Assembly (NCBI RefSeq): GCF_000521865.1
Contig: NZ_JAME01000043.1
Coordinates: 1-32,793, forward strand
Length of the DNA stretch: 32,793 bases
Reading direction: 5' to 3'
DNA from: Roseivivax isoporae LMG 25204
GTDB lineage: Bacteria > Pseudomonadota > Alphaproteobacteria > Rhodobacterales > Rhodobacteraceae
The notes under the pieces are model-generated. The model was given only the letters and a program-made list of their open reading frames with translations, made no database searches and was not told where the DNA came from. Shown in pieces: positions 16,441 through 23,687 of the stretch (the first letter of the stretch is position 1; the number at the start of each line of letters is the position of its first letter). The position numbers were made by a program, and so were the translations under genes.

Positions 16441-17646
16441 ATGACCTTTCAAGAACTCGGGCTCAGTGCTCGCTTCGTCTCGCGGCTCGACGCCCTGGGA
16501 CTGACGACCCCCACCGCCATACAGACACAGGCCATTCCGCATGCGCTCGCGGGCCGCGACATCCTCGGCATCGCCCAGACCGGCACCGGAAAGACCGCGG
16601 CCTTCGGCATCCCGCTGGTGGTCGCGCTGTCCAAGGCCCAGGAACGGCCCGCGCCGAAATCGGCGCGCGGCCTCATCCTGGCGCCGACGCGCGAGCTGGC
16701 GGGGCAGATCGCCCAGAACCTGCAGGGCCTGACGGACGATCTGCGCATCATGCTCGTGGTCGGCGGCAAGTCGATCTCGGCGCAGGCGCAGAAGCTTTCC
16801 CGCGGCACCGACGTCCTCGTGGCGACGCCGGGACGGTTGATCGACCTGATGGAACGCGGCGACATCCTGCTCGACAGGACACGGTTCCTGGTGCTCGACG
16901 AGGCCGACCAGATGCTCGACATCGGCTTCGTGCACGCGCTGCGCCGGATCGCGCGGATGCTGGGCAAAGAGCGGCAGACCATGATGTTCTCGGCCACGAT
17001 GCCGAAGACGATGGCGGACCTGTCGCGCGACTACCTCGACGATCCCGTCCGCGTCGAGGCCTCGCCGCCGGGCAAGGTCGCGGACAAGGTCGCCCACAGC
17101 GTGCATTTCGTCGCCTCCGAGCAGAAGCAGGACCTGCTGATCGAGCTCCTGGACGGGCATCGCGACGACCGCGCGCTGGTCTTCTCGCGGACCAAGCGCG
17201 GCGCCGAGCGGCTGATGAAGTCGCTCGATCGCGCGGGCTTCGCGGCAACCTCGATCCACGGCAACAAGAGCCAGGGGCAGCGTGACCGGGCCATCACGGC
17301 CTTCCGGGACGGATCGGTGCGGGTGCTTGTCGCGACGGATGTCGCGGCGCGCGGCATCGACATCCCGGGCGTCGGACACGTCTACAACTACGACCTGCCG
17401 AACGTGCCGGAAAACTACGTCCACCGGATCGGCCGCACGGCCCGCGCCGGCACCAGCGGCCGCGCGATCGCGTTCTGCGCCGCCGACGAGGTGTCGGAAC
17501 TCAAGGCGATCGAGAAGGTGCTCGGCATGCGTGTCGAGATTGCCGGCGGCCGCCCCTGGGAGGCGATGACCGGCAGCGCGAAGCCGCGCGACAGGCGGCA
17601 GCCCCGCCGCCGTTCGGGCGGCCGGTCGGTGCGCCTGGCCGCGTGA
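16441..17646 (+). CDS. DEAD-box ATP-dependent RNA helicase (RhlE-like)
   Basis: This 401-residue DEAD-box helicase is likely to remodel RNA in ribosome assembly or decay, particularly in the cold. The motifs are in order: Q motif (FQELGLS...PTAIQTQAIP, 3-33), Walker A AQTGTGKT (45-52), PTRELAGQ (82-89), TPGRL (129-133), DEAD (153-156), SAT (184-186), then the second RecA domain with VATDVAARGIDIP and HRIGRTARAG. The short basic tail (residues about 380-401, RDRRQPRRRSGGRS) would add RNA affinity and fits the RhlE group. ATG 16441 has AAGGA six bases upstream. It is divergent from cspA. Confidence 0.93.
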   Translation: MTFQELGLSARFVSRLDALGLTTPTAIQTQAIPHALAGRDILGIAQTGTGKTAAFGIPLVVALSKAQERPAPKSARGLILAPTRELAGQIAQNLQGLTDDLRIMLVVGGKSISAQAQKLSRGTDVLVATPGRLIDLMERGDILLDRTRFLVLDEADQMLDIGFVHALRRIARMLGKERQTMMFSATMPKTMADLSRDYLDDPVRVEASPPGKVADKVAHSVHFVASEQKQDLLIELLDGHRDDRALVFSRTKRGAERLMKSLDRAGFAATSIHGNKSQGQRDRAITAFRDGSVRVLVATDVAARGIDIPGVGHVYNYDLPNVPENYVHRIGRTARAGTSGRAIAFCAADEVSELKAIEKVLGMRVEIAGGRPWEAMTGSAKPRDRRQPRRRSGGRSVRLAA

Positions 17647-17655
17647 CCCGAGGCG

Positions 17656-17676
17656 CCGGGGGCCCCGTGCCCCCGG
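17656..17676 (+). terminator. Hairpin after the helicase gene
   Basis: CCGGGGGC (17656-17663) and GCCCCCGG (17669-17676) form a perfect 8-base-pair stem with a 5-base loop, ten bases after the stop. There is no U-tract. It separates the helicase gene from the repeat-protein gene. Confidence 0.6.
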
Positions 17677-17764
17677 TGACGGAAAAGGCGCTGTGCCGGC
17701 AGCTCGCTGCGACCCGGGAAGGCTTTCACAGCGACGCGGCGCTTTCTCCGCAGGAGGACGGATC

Positions 17765-18556
17765 ATGTCTACTCCCCGATGGCTGAGGCCCGGCATCCCT
17801 CGCGCCATGCTGGTCGCAGCCGGCATGTTTCCCGGCCTCGCGGCCCCGGTCCTGGCGCAGGATGGCACCGGCCCGGTGCCGGACCACGCCGAGGCCCGGA
17901 GCTACGGCGGCGGGTGGGACTGCGTGCTGGGGTACCGGGTCGACGGGGCGGGCTGCACGGCCGTCGACGTCCCCGAGAACGCCTATGCGACGGGGCGGTC
18001 CTACGGGTCGGGCTGGGCATGCCGGCGCGGATACGAGGACGCGGACGGCACAACCTGCGTCGCGATCGCCGTGCCCGCGAACGCGCATCTGCGCTCGTCG
18101 GGGTTCGACTGGCAATGCGACCGCGGCTACCGCCAGGACGGCGAGACCTGCGTGCCCGTCGTCCTTCCGGAAAACGCCTACCTGACCAGCGACATGGCCG
18201 GCACCGGCTGGGCCTGCGCGCGCGGCTACACCGCGTCGGTCGATGCCTGCGTGCCGATCCCGGTGCCCGAGAACGGCTACCTCACCAACACGGGCTATGG
18301 CGCCGCCTGGGTCTGCGAGAGGGGGTTCTTCGCGGTCGACGGCCGCTGCGATCCCATCACGCTTCCCGCGAATGCCTTCCTCGACCCCGAGGCCTACGGA
18401 CCGGGATGGCGGTGCGAGCGGGGGTTCGAGGCGAGGGACGACACCTGCGTCGCCATCGACGTGCCCGCGAACGCGCATCTCGACCGGTCCGGGAACCGGT
18501 GGAGTTGCGACACCAGCTTTCAACGCTCGGGCGGGGAGTGCGTCCTTGGACGATAG
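17765..18556 (+). CDS. Secreted protein of seven two-cysteine repeats
   Basis: This 263-residue protein has a signal peptide (MLVAAGMFPGLAAPVLAQ, cleavage near 30-32). The rest is almost entirely seven tandem repeats of about 31-33 residues. The pattern is W-x-C-x(3)-[GS]-[YF]-x(5-7)-C-x-x-[IV]-x-[VL]-P-x-N-[AG]-x-[LA]; the last unit stops after its second Cys. Each repeat has two cysteines (14 in all), so one disulfide per repeat is likely in the periplasm or outside the cell. A strong AGGAGG precedes ATG 17765. I recall similar repeats in other alphaproteobacterial hypothetical proteins, without a known function. The transglutaminase-like gene begins at or before its stop, so the pair is probably co-translated. 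Confidence 0.85.
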   Translation: MSTPRWLRPGIPRAMLVAAGMFPGLAAPVLAQDGTGPVPDHAEARSYGGGWDCVLGYRVDGAGCTAVDVPENAYATGRSYGSGWACRRGYEDADGTTCVAIAVPANAHLRSSGFDWQCDRGYRQDGETCVPVVLPENAYLTSDMAGTGWACARGYTASVDACVPIPVPENGYLTNTGYGAAWVCERGFFAVDGRCDPITLPANAFLDPEAYGPGWRCERGFEARDDTCVAIDVPANAHLDRSGNRWSCDTSFQRSGGECVLGR

Positions 18557-18581
18557 ACCGACCACCTCCGAACCGCGCGAC

Positions 18582-19433
18582 ATGCCCGCGTTGCGGATCA
18601 GGCTTGGCTGCCGCCTGCGCTACCGGCTGACCCAGCCGACGCCGCTCATCGCCATCCTGAACGTGCACTATTCGCGTTTCGGCGACCTCGAACGCGCGGA
18701 CTACCTCGTGACCACGCCGAGCGTGCCGCTCGAAAGCTACCGCGACGGCTTCGGCAACTGGTGCACGCGGATGGTGGCGCCGGCGGGCGAGTTCACCCTG
18801 TCGACCGACGGGATCTTCCGCGACGGGGGGCACCCCGATGCCGTGGCGCCCGACGCCCCGCAGCAGGCAGTCCAGGATCTGCCCTTCGAAACGCTGATCT
18901 ACCTCCTGGGCAGCCGCTACTGCGACACCGACCTCCTATCGGAGGAAGCCTGGCGCCTGTTCGAGAACACGCCTCAGGGTTGGGCGCGCGTGCAGGCGAT
19001 CTGCGATTACGTACACACCACCGTCGCGTTCGACTACATGAAGGCCAGCGCGACCCGCACCGCATCCGAAACCCTGTCCGGGCGGCAGGGCGTCTGCCGG
19101 GACTTCACGCATCTCGCGATCGCGTTCTGCCGCTGCATGAACATCCCCGCGCGCTACTGCACGGGCTACCTGAGCGAACTCGGCGAGCCGCCGCCCCACG
19201 CGCCCGACGATTTCGCCGCGTGGATGGAGGTCTTTCTCGGCGGCCGCTGGTGGGTCTTCGATCCGCGGAACAACACGCGACGGGTGGGGCGGATCCTCAT
19301 CGCGCGCGGCCGCGATGCCGCCGATGTGCCCCTGACCCAGACCTTCGGCCCGAATACCCTGACCGGGTTCGAGGTGTGGACGCGGGACGCGCAGGACGAC
19401 TCCGTCGAAACGCCCCCCGCGTCACGCAACTGA
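18582..19433 (+). CDS. Transglutaminase-like cysteine protease-fold protein
   Basis: This protein of about 283 residues has the bacterial transglutaminase-like core. The nucleophile is Cys172 in SGRQGVCRDFTHLAIAF, followed by CTGYLSELGEPP and then DFAAWMEVFLGGRWWVFDP, which supplies Asp227. The N-terminal 110 residues form the beta-rich domain common to this subgroup (QPTPLIAILNVHYSRFGDLE). The usual catalytic His before AW is Ala here (FAAW). ATG 18582 lacks a ribosome binding site; TTG 18546 has GGGGAG upstream and would overlap the repeat-protein gene by 11 bases, and may be the true start. There is no signal peptide. Peptidase, amidase or crosslinking activity cannot be told apart. It converges with the next SDR gene, their stops sharing the palindrome TGAGCTCA. 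Confidence 0.85.
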   Translation: MPALRIRLGCRLRYRLTQPTPLIAILNVHYSRFGDLERADYLVTTPSVPLESYRDGFGNWCTRMVAPAGEFTLSTDGIFRDGGHPDAVAPDAPQQAVQDLPFETLIYLLGSRYCDTDLLSEEAWRLFENTPQGWARVQAICDYVHTTVAFDYMKASATRTASETLSGRQGVCRDFTHLAIAFCRCMNIPARYCTGYLSELGEPPPHAPDDFAAWMEVFLGGRWWVFDPRNNTRRVGRILIARGRDAADVPLTQTFGPNTLTGFEVWTRDAQDDSVETPPASRN

Positions 19434-19435
19434 GC

Positions 19436-20215
19436 TCACGCCGTGGGCACGGTGCCGCCATCGATCACGTATTCGGTGCCCGTGATCGTGCCCGCGCGGT
19501 CGGAGGCGAGAAACGCGACGAGGTTCGCGATCTCCGCGGGCGTCGACGGGCGGCCGATCGGGACCCCTCCCAGCGAGTCCATGATCATCCTGCGGCCCGC
19601 CTCGACGTCGGTGCCGTGCTCGGCCGCCAGCCGTTCCGCCAGCGCCACGGAGGACTCCGTCTCGATCCAGCCCGGCGAGACCCGCACCACTCTGACACCC
19701 TTGGGCGAGACCTCCTTCGATAGGCTCTTGCTGTAGGTGGACAGCGCCGCCTTGGCTGCGGCGTAGGCCGTGGTCGCCTCGGGCAGCGGCAGCTCCCGCT
19801 GGATGGAGGTCACGTGGATCACGACGCCACCGCCCTGCGCCACCATCGCGGGCACCAGCGCGCGGTCGAGACGGACCGCCGGCATCAGGTTCAGGTCGAG
19901 CTCGCGCCGCCATTCCGCGTCGTCGAGCGCCGCGTATCCGCCGGCGGGCGCCGAGGAGCCGCCGAGCATGTGCACGACGATGTCCACGCCGCCCAGCCGC
20001 GTACGCACGGCATCGGCCACCTCGGCGCAGCCCTCGGCCCGCGTGAGATCGGCCGCAACGAATCGCGACGCCGGCAGCTCCGGCGGCCGCGTCCGCGCCG
20101 TGGTCAGCACGTCGGCGCCGAGATCCCGGAACAGCGCCACGGTGGCCGCACCGGCCCCGCGCGTGCCGGAGGTCACGAGCGCCCGCTTTCCCGTCAGGGT
20201 CAGGAAGCCGGTCAT
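19436..20215 (-). CDS. SDR-family oxidoreductase
   Basis: This 259-residue SDR has TSGTRGAG (15-22) for cofactor binding, Ser137 in HVTSIQR, and the YAAAK motif with Tyr151 and Lys155. The usual NNAG is HMLGG (82-86), a change seen in some SDR groups. It ends in the standard [10 protein letters not shown]. Its ATG lies in an ATGA overlap with the stop of the SnoaL-like gene upstream, so the two are translationally coupled and probably handle the same substrate. The pair is divergent from a LysR gene. Substrate unknown. Confidence 0.92.
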   Translation of the reverse strand: MTGFLTLTGKRALVTSGTRGAGAATVALFRDLGADVLTTARTRPPELPASRFVAADLTRAEGCAEVADAVRTRLGGVDIVVHMLGGSSAPAGGYAALDDAEWRRELDLNLMPAVRLDRALVPAMVAQGGGVVIHVTSIQRELPLPEATTAYAAAKAALSTYSKSLSKEVSPKGVRVVRVSPGWIETESSVALAERLAAEHGTDVEAGRRMIMDSLGGVPIGRPSTPAEIANLVAFLASDRAGTITGTEYVIDGGTVPTA

Positions 20216-20541
20216 GGCACGATCTCCAGCTCGGCGATCTTGTCGTCGCGGAGGACAAAGCGGTAGCGCAGGTCCACCGGGCTTCCCGGGAAGGTGCCGA
20301 CGAGGCGGCTGGTCACGACGCTGCGCGCGCCGTCCTCCTCCAGCGCGAAGGGCTCGACGGTGTAGGTGTATTGCGTGGACGCGTTCGCCATCCACTGCCG
20401 GATCGCCTCGCGCCCCGCATAGGTGTTGCCTTCGTCGACGACGACGGCATCGAACGTGAAGCACTCCGAGATCGCCCGGGCGTCGCCCGTCTTGTCGGCC
20501 GAGAAATAGGCGGCGATCACGTCCGGAAGCTCGATAGTCAT
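20212..20541 (-). CDS. SnoaL-like / nuclear transport factor 2-fold protein
   Basis: This 109-residue protein has the NTF2-like cone fold: an N-terminal helix ([24 protein letters not shown]), the [24 protein letters not shown] segment and four beta strands ending in [16 protein letters not shown]. Members are small isomerases, cyclases or ligand carriers; the active residues vary too much to call a reaction. ATG 20541 has AGAGGAGA seven bases upstream; the longer open frame upstream runs into the regulator's promoter. It is first in a two-gene unit with an SDR. Confidence 0.85.
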   Translation of the reverse strand: MTIELPDVIAAYFSADKTGDARAISECFTFDAVVVDEGNTYAGREAIRQWMANASTQYTYTVEPFALEEDGARSVVTSRLVGTFPGSPVDLRYRFVLRDDKIAELEIVP

Positions 20542-20592
20542 GGTCGGTCTCCTCTTTTCCGCAGTCGATGCTGCGTGAGACGGATTTAGGGC

Positions 20593-20627
20593 TTTGACAT
20601 CGTGCGGATAAGCGGGATGACTCCGCA
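20593..20627. promoter_or_regulatory. Candidate promoter/operator between SnoaL-like and LysR genes
   Basis: TTGACA (20594-20599) is a perfect -35 hexamer on the plus strand, without a good -10. It adjoins the dyad TGCGGA-N13-TCCGCA (20603-20627), whose arms are perfect. Autoregulation by the LysR protein is a plausible role. Confidence 0.35.
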
Positions 20628-20651
20628 TGAGGAATCCTGGTTTTCGGGACA

Positions 20652-21560
20652 ATGACGCGATACAGGCTGGCCGATTTCGACGCCGTTCTGGCGATCGCGC
20701 GCAGGGGGTCGTTCCGCGCGGCCGCGCTCGACGTGGGCATGTCGACGAGCGCCCTCAGCAGCGCGGTCTCGAAGCTCGAGGAACAGCTGGGCGTCCGGCT
20801 CTTCAACCGCACGACGCGCAGCGTCTCGCTGACGGGGGCCGGGCAGATGTTCGTCGACCAGGTCAGCCCGGCCCTCAGGGACATCCACCAAGCGCTCGAC
20901 ACCGCGCGCGCAGAGCAGGAGACGCCGTCCGGCACCCTGCGCATCAACACCTTCGCCACCGCCGGCCGCGAGATCCTCGTACCGCTCGTCCTCGAGTTCC
21001 TGAAACGCTTTCCCGGGGTTCGGATCGATCTCGTGACCGAGGGGGCCCTGACCGACATCGTCGCGGACGGCTTCGATTTCGGGGTGCGCAGCGAACATCT
21101 CGTGCCGAGCGACATGATCGCCATCCCGCTCGGTCCCGCCCGCCGCCACGCGGTGGTCGCAACGCCCGCCTATTTCGACACCCGCGACCCGCCCCGCGTG
21201 CCGTCCGACCTGCGCGCGCATCCCTGCATCCGCACGCGCCTGCCGAACGGCGCGCTGTTCCGCTGGCCGTTCGACGCCGAGGGGCAGCCGGTCCAGGTGG
21301 ACGTCGACGGGCCGATCACGCTCGACGAGGCCAGCCTCGCGCGCCTCGCCGTGCTCGACGGCCTCGGCATCGGCTATTTCATGGAGCACGACGTGCGCGC
21401 GGACATCGAGGCGGGCCGGCTCGTGTCCGTGCTCGAGCCGTGGCTGCCGCCACTTTCGCCGCTCTGCCTCTACTACCCGAGCCGGCGCAACCCGCCCGCG
21501 GCGTTCAAGGTCTTCGTCGACCTCGCCCGCGAACTCGCCCGCGCCGCGCGGACCCGCTGA
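20652..21560 (+). CDS. LysR-type transcriptional regulator
   Basis: This 302-residue LysR regulator has the helix-turn-helix [43 protein letters not shown] (residues 9-51) and a DmlR/CrgA-type effector domain ending in [25 protein letters not shown], the conserved C-terminal strand of that group. The start ATG 20652 has only a weak ribosome binding site. It is divergent from the SnoaL-like/SDR pair 110 bases away, which it probably controls. The [13 protein letters not shown] recognition helix is typical of LysR proteins next to SDR genes. Confidence 0.92.
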   Translation: MTRYRLADFDAVLAIARRGSFRAAALDVGMSTSALSSAVSKLEEQLGVRLFNRTTRSVSLTGAGQMFVDQVSPALRDIHQALDTARAEQETPSGTLRINTFATAGREILVPLVLEFLKRFPGVRIDLVTEGALTDIVADGFDFGVRSEHLVPSDMIAIPLGPARRHAVVATPAYFDTRDPPRVPSDLRAHPCIRTRLPNGALFRWPFDAEGQPVQVDVDGPITLDEASLARLAVLDGLGIGYFMEHDVRADIEAGRLVSVLEPWLPPLSPLCLYYPSRRNPPAAFKVFVDLARELARAARTR

Positions 21561-21607
21561 GGACGCCGGTCGGACGCTCCGGCGCGGGCCCAGCGTGCAG
21601 CCCCGGA

Positions 21608-21629
21608 CACGGCCGCACATGCGGCTGTG
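21608..21629 (+). terminator. Hairpin after the LysR gene
   Basis: CACGGCCGC-ACAT-GCGGCTGTG forms a 9-base-pair stem with one G-U pair and a 4-base loop, 48 bases past the LysR stop. There is no U-tract. Confidence 0.5.
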
Positions 21630-21725
21630 ATCGGCCCGCTGTTGACCCCTCTGCGGCGATCTGGTTTTGCAATTCTGTTACAATCCACCGAGCGATCTGC
21701 GATCTGCCTGAAATGGGGGCCCGGA

Positions 21726-22412
21726 ATGGCTCTTACAGACGTCCCAGTCCGAAAACCCGGGAAGCTGCAACGCCGGATCGCCGCGCGCGTGCCTCACAAG
21801 GTGCTCCGGGATCACGTGAACAAGTGGCGCTTCGGACCCGGTGCGCCGCTCAGCGACGAGTGCATCTACGTCTCTCCGCTCGATGTCCGCCATGTCTATG
21901 TTGAGGACAGGGGCGCGGCGGCGCCGGTGTTCAAGCGCAGGCACAGCGGCGTGGTCGTCGCCGGCGACTGGGACCTGTCGCGCGCCCCGCTCCCCGAAAC
22001 CCGTGCGGCGCGTGTCATCCACGACCATTTCGTTCGCGGCCTGAGCTGGGCCGAGACGGGGATCGTCGACTACCATCTGGCCATCATCGCGGAAAAGGGG
22101 GTCTCCGAGGGATTGCGCACGTCCCGGGACGTGCACGCCCGGTACGAGACCCTCGATCGCGTCTACGAGGAAGCGCTCCGGACCGGGCGGCTCCGGTCCC
22201 AGCGGGAGCTGCCCGAGCATTTCCGTCGCGAACACGGGGGCATCTTCGTGCATGTCGGGCGGGACGGCGCGGCCCTGCGCTCGGGTGGCGGCAGGCATCG
22301 CTTCGCGATCGCACGCATCCTCAAGCTGGCCCGCGTGCCGGCGCAACTGGGCGTCATCCATCCCGACGCCGTGCGGGCCGGGCACCTCGAGCGCCTGCGC
22401 CGCCCTCTCTGA
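21726..22412 (+). CDS. Hypothetical protein with a ParB-like nucleotide-binding motif
   Basis: This is a 228-residue protein of unknown function. The C-terminal part reads IFVHVGRDGAALRSGGGRHR, followed by FAIARILKLARVPAQLGVIHPD (about residues 173-214). This matches the ParB N-terminal/sulfiredoxin-fold pattern (strand, G-x-HR-x-A, helix, IP-x-x strand), which in ParB binds CTP. The N-terminal 100 residues contain a DWDLSRAPLPET segment typical of uncharacterised proteins near glycan genes. There is no helix-turn-helix, so it is not a chromosome-partitioning ParB. I use ATG 21726 rather than 21627: the upstream codons look non-coding, and a TACAAT hexamer (21679-21684) lies within them as a possible -10. 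It converges with the L,D-transpeptidase gene. Confidence 0.75.
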   Translation: MALTDVPVRKPGKLQRRIAARVPHKVLRDHVNKWRFGPGAPLSDECIYVSPLDVRHVYVEDRGAAAPVFKRRHSGVVVAGDWDLSRAPLPETRAARVIHDHFVRGLSWAETGIVDYHLAIIAEKGVSEGLRTSRDVHARYETLDRVYEEALRTGRLRSQRELPEHFRREHGGIFVHVGRDGAALRSGGGRHRFAIARILKLARVPAQLGVIHPDAVRAGHLERLRRPL

Positions 22413-22423
22413 CAGGCCGGAGG

Positions 22424-22445
22424 GCGGGCGCGACGGCGGGCCCGC
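22424..22445. terminator. Possible bidirectional hairpin between convergent genes
   Basis: GCGGGC (22424-22429) and GCCCGC (22440-22445) can pair across a 10-base loop in the 37-base gap between two convergent stops. It is short and GC-only, hence low confidence. Confidence 0.35.
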
Positions 22446-22449
22446 GGCG

Positions 22450-23004
22450 TCAGATCACGCGGACCTGCGTGCCGACGGGGCAGAGCGCGTAAAGCTCCTC
22501 GATCATGTCGTTGTAGAGCCCGATGCAGCCGTCGGACGACCGGCGGCCGATCTTCCGCGTGTCGTGGGTGCCGTGGATGATGTAGGCGGGCCAGCCGAGA
22601 TACATGGCATGCGTGCCGAGCGGGTTCTCGGGGCCCGGGCCGATCGGTTTCCAGTCGGGGTAGCGTTCGAGCTGCGAGGGCGTGGGCGTCCACGAGGGGC
22701 CGACCTTCTTGCGCACGATCTCGGTGTAGCCGCGCTTGGTCAGTTCCTCCGAGATCGGGACCGAGGTCGGGAAGATACGGTAATCGGTGCCGTCGTGATT
22801 CCAGAAGTGCAGCGCGCGCGACGTGGTGTCGGCCACGATCGCCGCCTTGCCGAGCGCATCGAAATGGTCGCGCCAGTCCTGCATCGAAAAGCTCGAGACG
22901 TTGCGGCGGGCGACGTCGGCGTGCAGGCGCGCGGGCGCCGCGAGCCCTGCGGCGGCGGCCAGTCCGAGCGCGAGCGCGCCCCGGCGGGTGATCCGTGTGG
23001 TCAT
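22450..23004 (-). CDS. Tat-exported L,D-transpeptidase (YkuD domain)
   Basis: This 184-residue periplasmic enzyme is predicted to form 3-3 peptidoglycan crosslinks or attach proteins to peptidoglycan through a cysteine thioester. The N-terminus RITRRGALALGLAAAAGLAAPARLHA has a twin-arginine motif and hydrophobic core. The YkuD signature is present: His144 in HGT and Cys160 in SSDGCIGL. The Arg that usually follows GCI is Gly here. A second Cys (175) lies near the end. AAGGAGA seven bases upstream fixes ATG 23004. It is the last gene of the Dsb/L,D-transpeptidase operon, after a 53-base gap. Tat export implies folding before export, unusual for a thiol enzyme of this family. Confidence 0.92.
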   Translation of the reverse strand: MTTRITRRGALALGLAAAAGLAAPARLHADVARRNVSSFSMQDWRDHFDALGKAAIVADTTSRALHFWNHDGTDYRIFPTSVPISEELTKRGYTEIVRKKVGPSWTPTPSQLERYPDWKPIGPGPENPLGTHAMYLGWPAYIIHGTHDTRKIGRRSSDGCIGLYNDMIEELYALCPVGTQVRVI

Positions 23005-23057
23005 CTGGGTCTCCTTCTTGCGGGCCGGCCACGGTCGGCGGACCGGCGGAACGGGGG

Positions 23058-23687
23058 TCAGGTCTCGGCGCGTGCCGTCGAGATCGCGGCGCGAAGCGTC
23101 GCGCGGTCGAGGGCACCGGCATAGAGCGTGGTGCCGATGGCGAAGGCGGGCGTCCCGCGGAAGCCGAGCGCCGTCGCCTGGGCATCGTTGCGGTCTAGGA
23201 GCGCGTCCCAGGTGCCGCGTGCCGCGCGATAGGCGTCCATGGCGCGCCGGACCGGCACGACCGACGCGACGGCCGCGTCGACCTGGCCCGCGTCGAGCCG
23301 GGCCTCGGTGGCCATCAGCGCCCGGTTCACGTCCGGGTAGGCGCCGAGGGCCACCGCGCCGAGGGCAAGCTGGCTCGCGCGGAGCGAGGGCGGCCCGAAG
23401 ATCGGCCAGTCCTTCATCACCAGACGCACGCCGCCGTCCTCGGTCACAACGTCCTCGAGCATGGGGTGCATGCGCTTGCAGAACGGACACTGGTAGTCGA
23501 AGAACTCGACCAGCGTGACATCGCCGCCGGGATTGCCCTGAACCGGGGCGTCGGGATCGTTCAGCACCGCGTCGACGGTGAGCGGCTGCGCGCCGCCCAG
23601 GGCGGGCCAGAGCGCGACGGCACCGGCGCCCGCACCGAGGCCGAGGGCTCCGGCGGCGCTGAGAAGGCTGCGGCGGTTCAGTGTCAT
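23058..23687 (-). CDS. DsbA/DsbG-like thioredoxin-fold protein, Tat-exported
   Basis: This 209-residue periplasmic thiol-disulfide protein has the active site CPFC (Cys67-Cys70) in the motif FFDYQCPFCKRMHP and the cis-proline pair Thr179-Pro180 in FRGTPAFAIG, with the DsbA-type helical insert between them. The N-terminus MTLNRRSLLSAAGALGLGAG carries paired arginines and a Tat-like core. The start is supported by AGGAGA seven bases upstream and overlaps the stop of the lipoprotein transpeptidase gene (ATGA). It might oxidise substrates, or, given the two L,D-transpeptidases and DsbD beside it, act as a DsbG-like reductant that protects single cysteines. Sequence alone does not decide the direction. 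Confidence 0.92.
   Translation of the reverse strand: MTLNRRSLLSAAGALGLGAGAGAVALWPALGGAQPLTVDAVLNDPDAPVQGNPGGDVTLVEFFDYQCPFCKRMHPMLEDVVTEDGGVRLVMKDWPIFGPPSLRASQLALGAVALGAYPDVNRALMATEARLDAGQVDAAVASVVPVRRAMDAYRAARGTWDALLDRNDAQATALGFRGTPAFAIGTTLYAGALDRATLRAAISTARAET

Noticed and set aside
17765-18556. Nucleotide tandem repeats as a possible CRISPR-like array
   Set aside because: The repetition is at protein level (two-Cys units) with diverged DNA and no spacers.
20216-21124. Upstream extension of the minus-strand SDR frame
   Set aside because: It overlaps the SnoaL-like gene and is antisense to the LysR gene; the ATGA-coupled ATG at 20215 is well supported.
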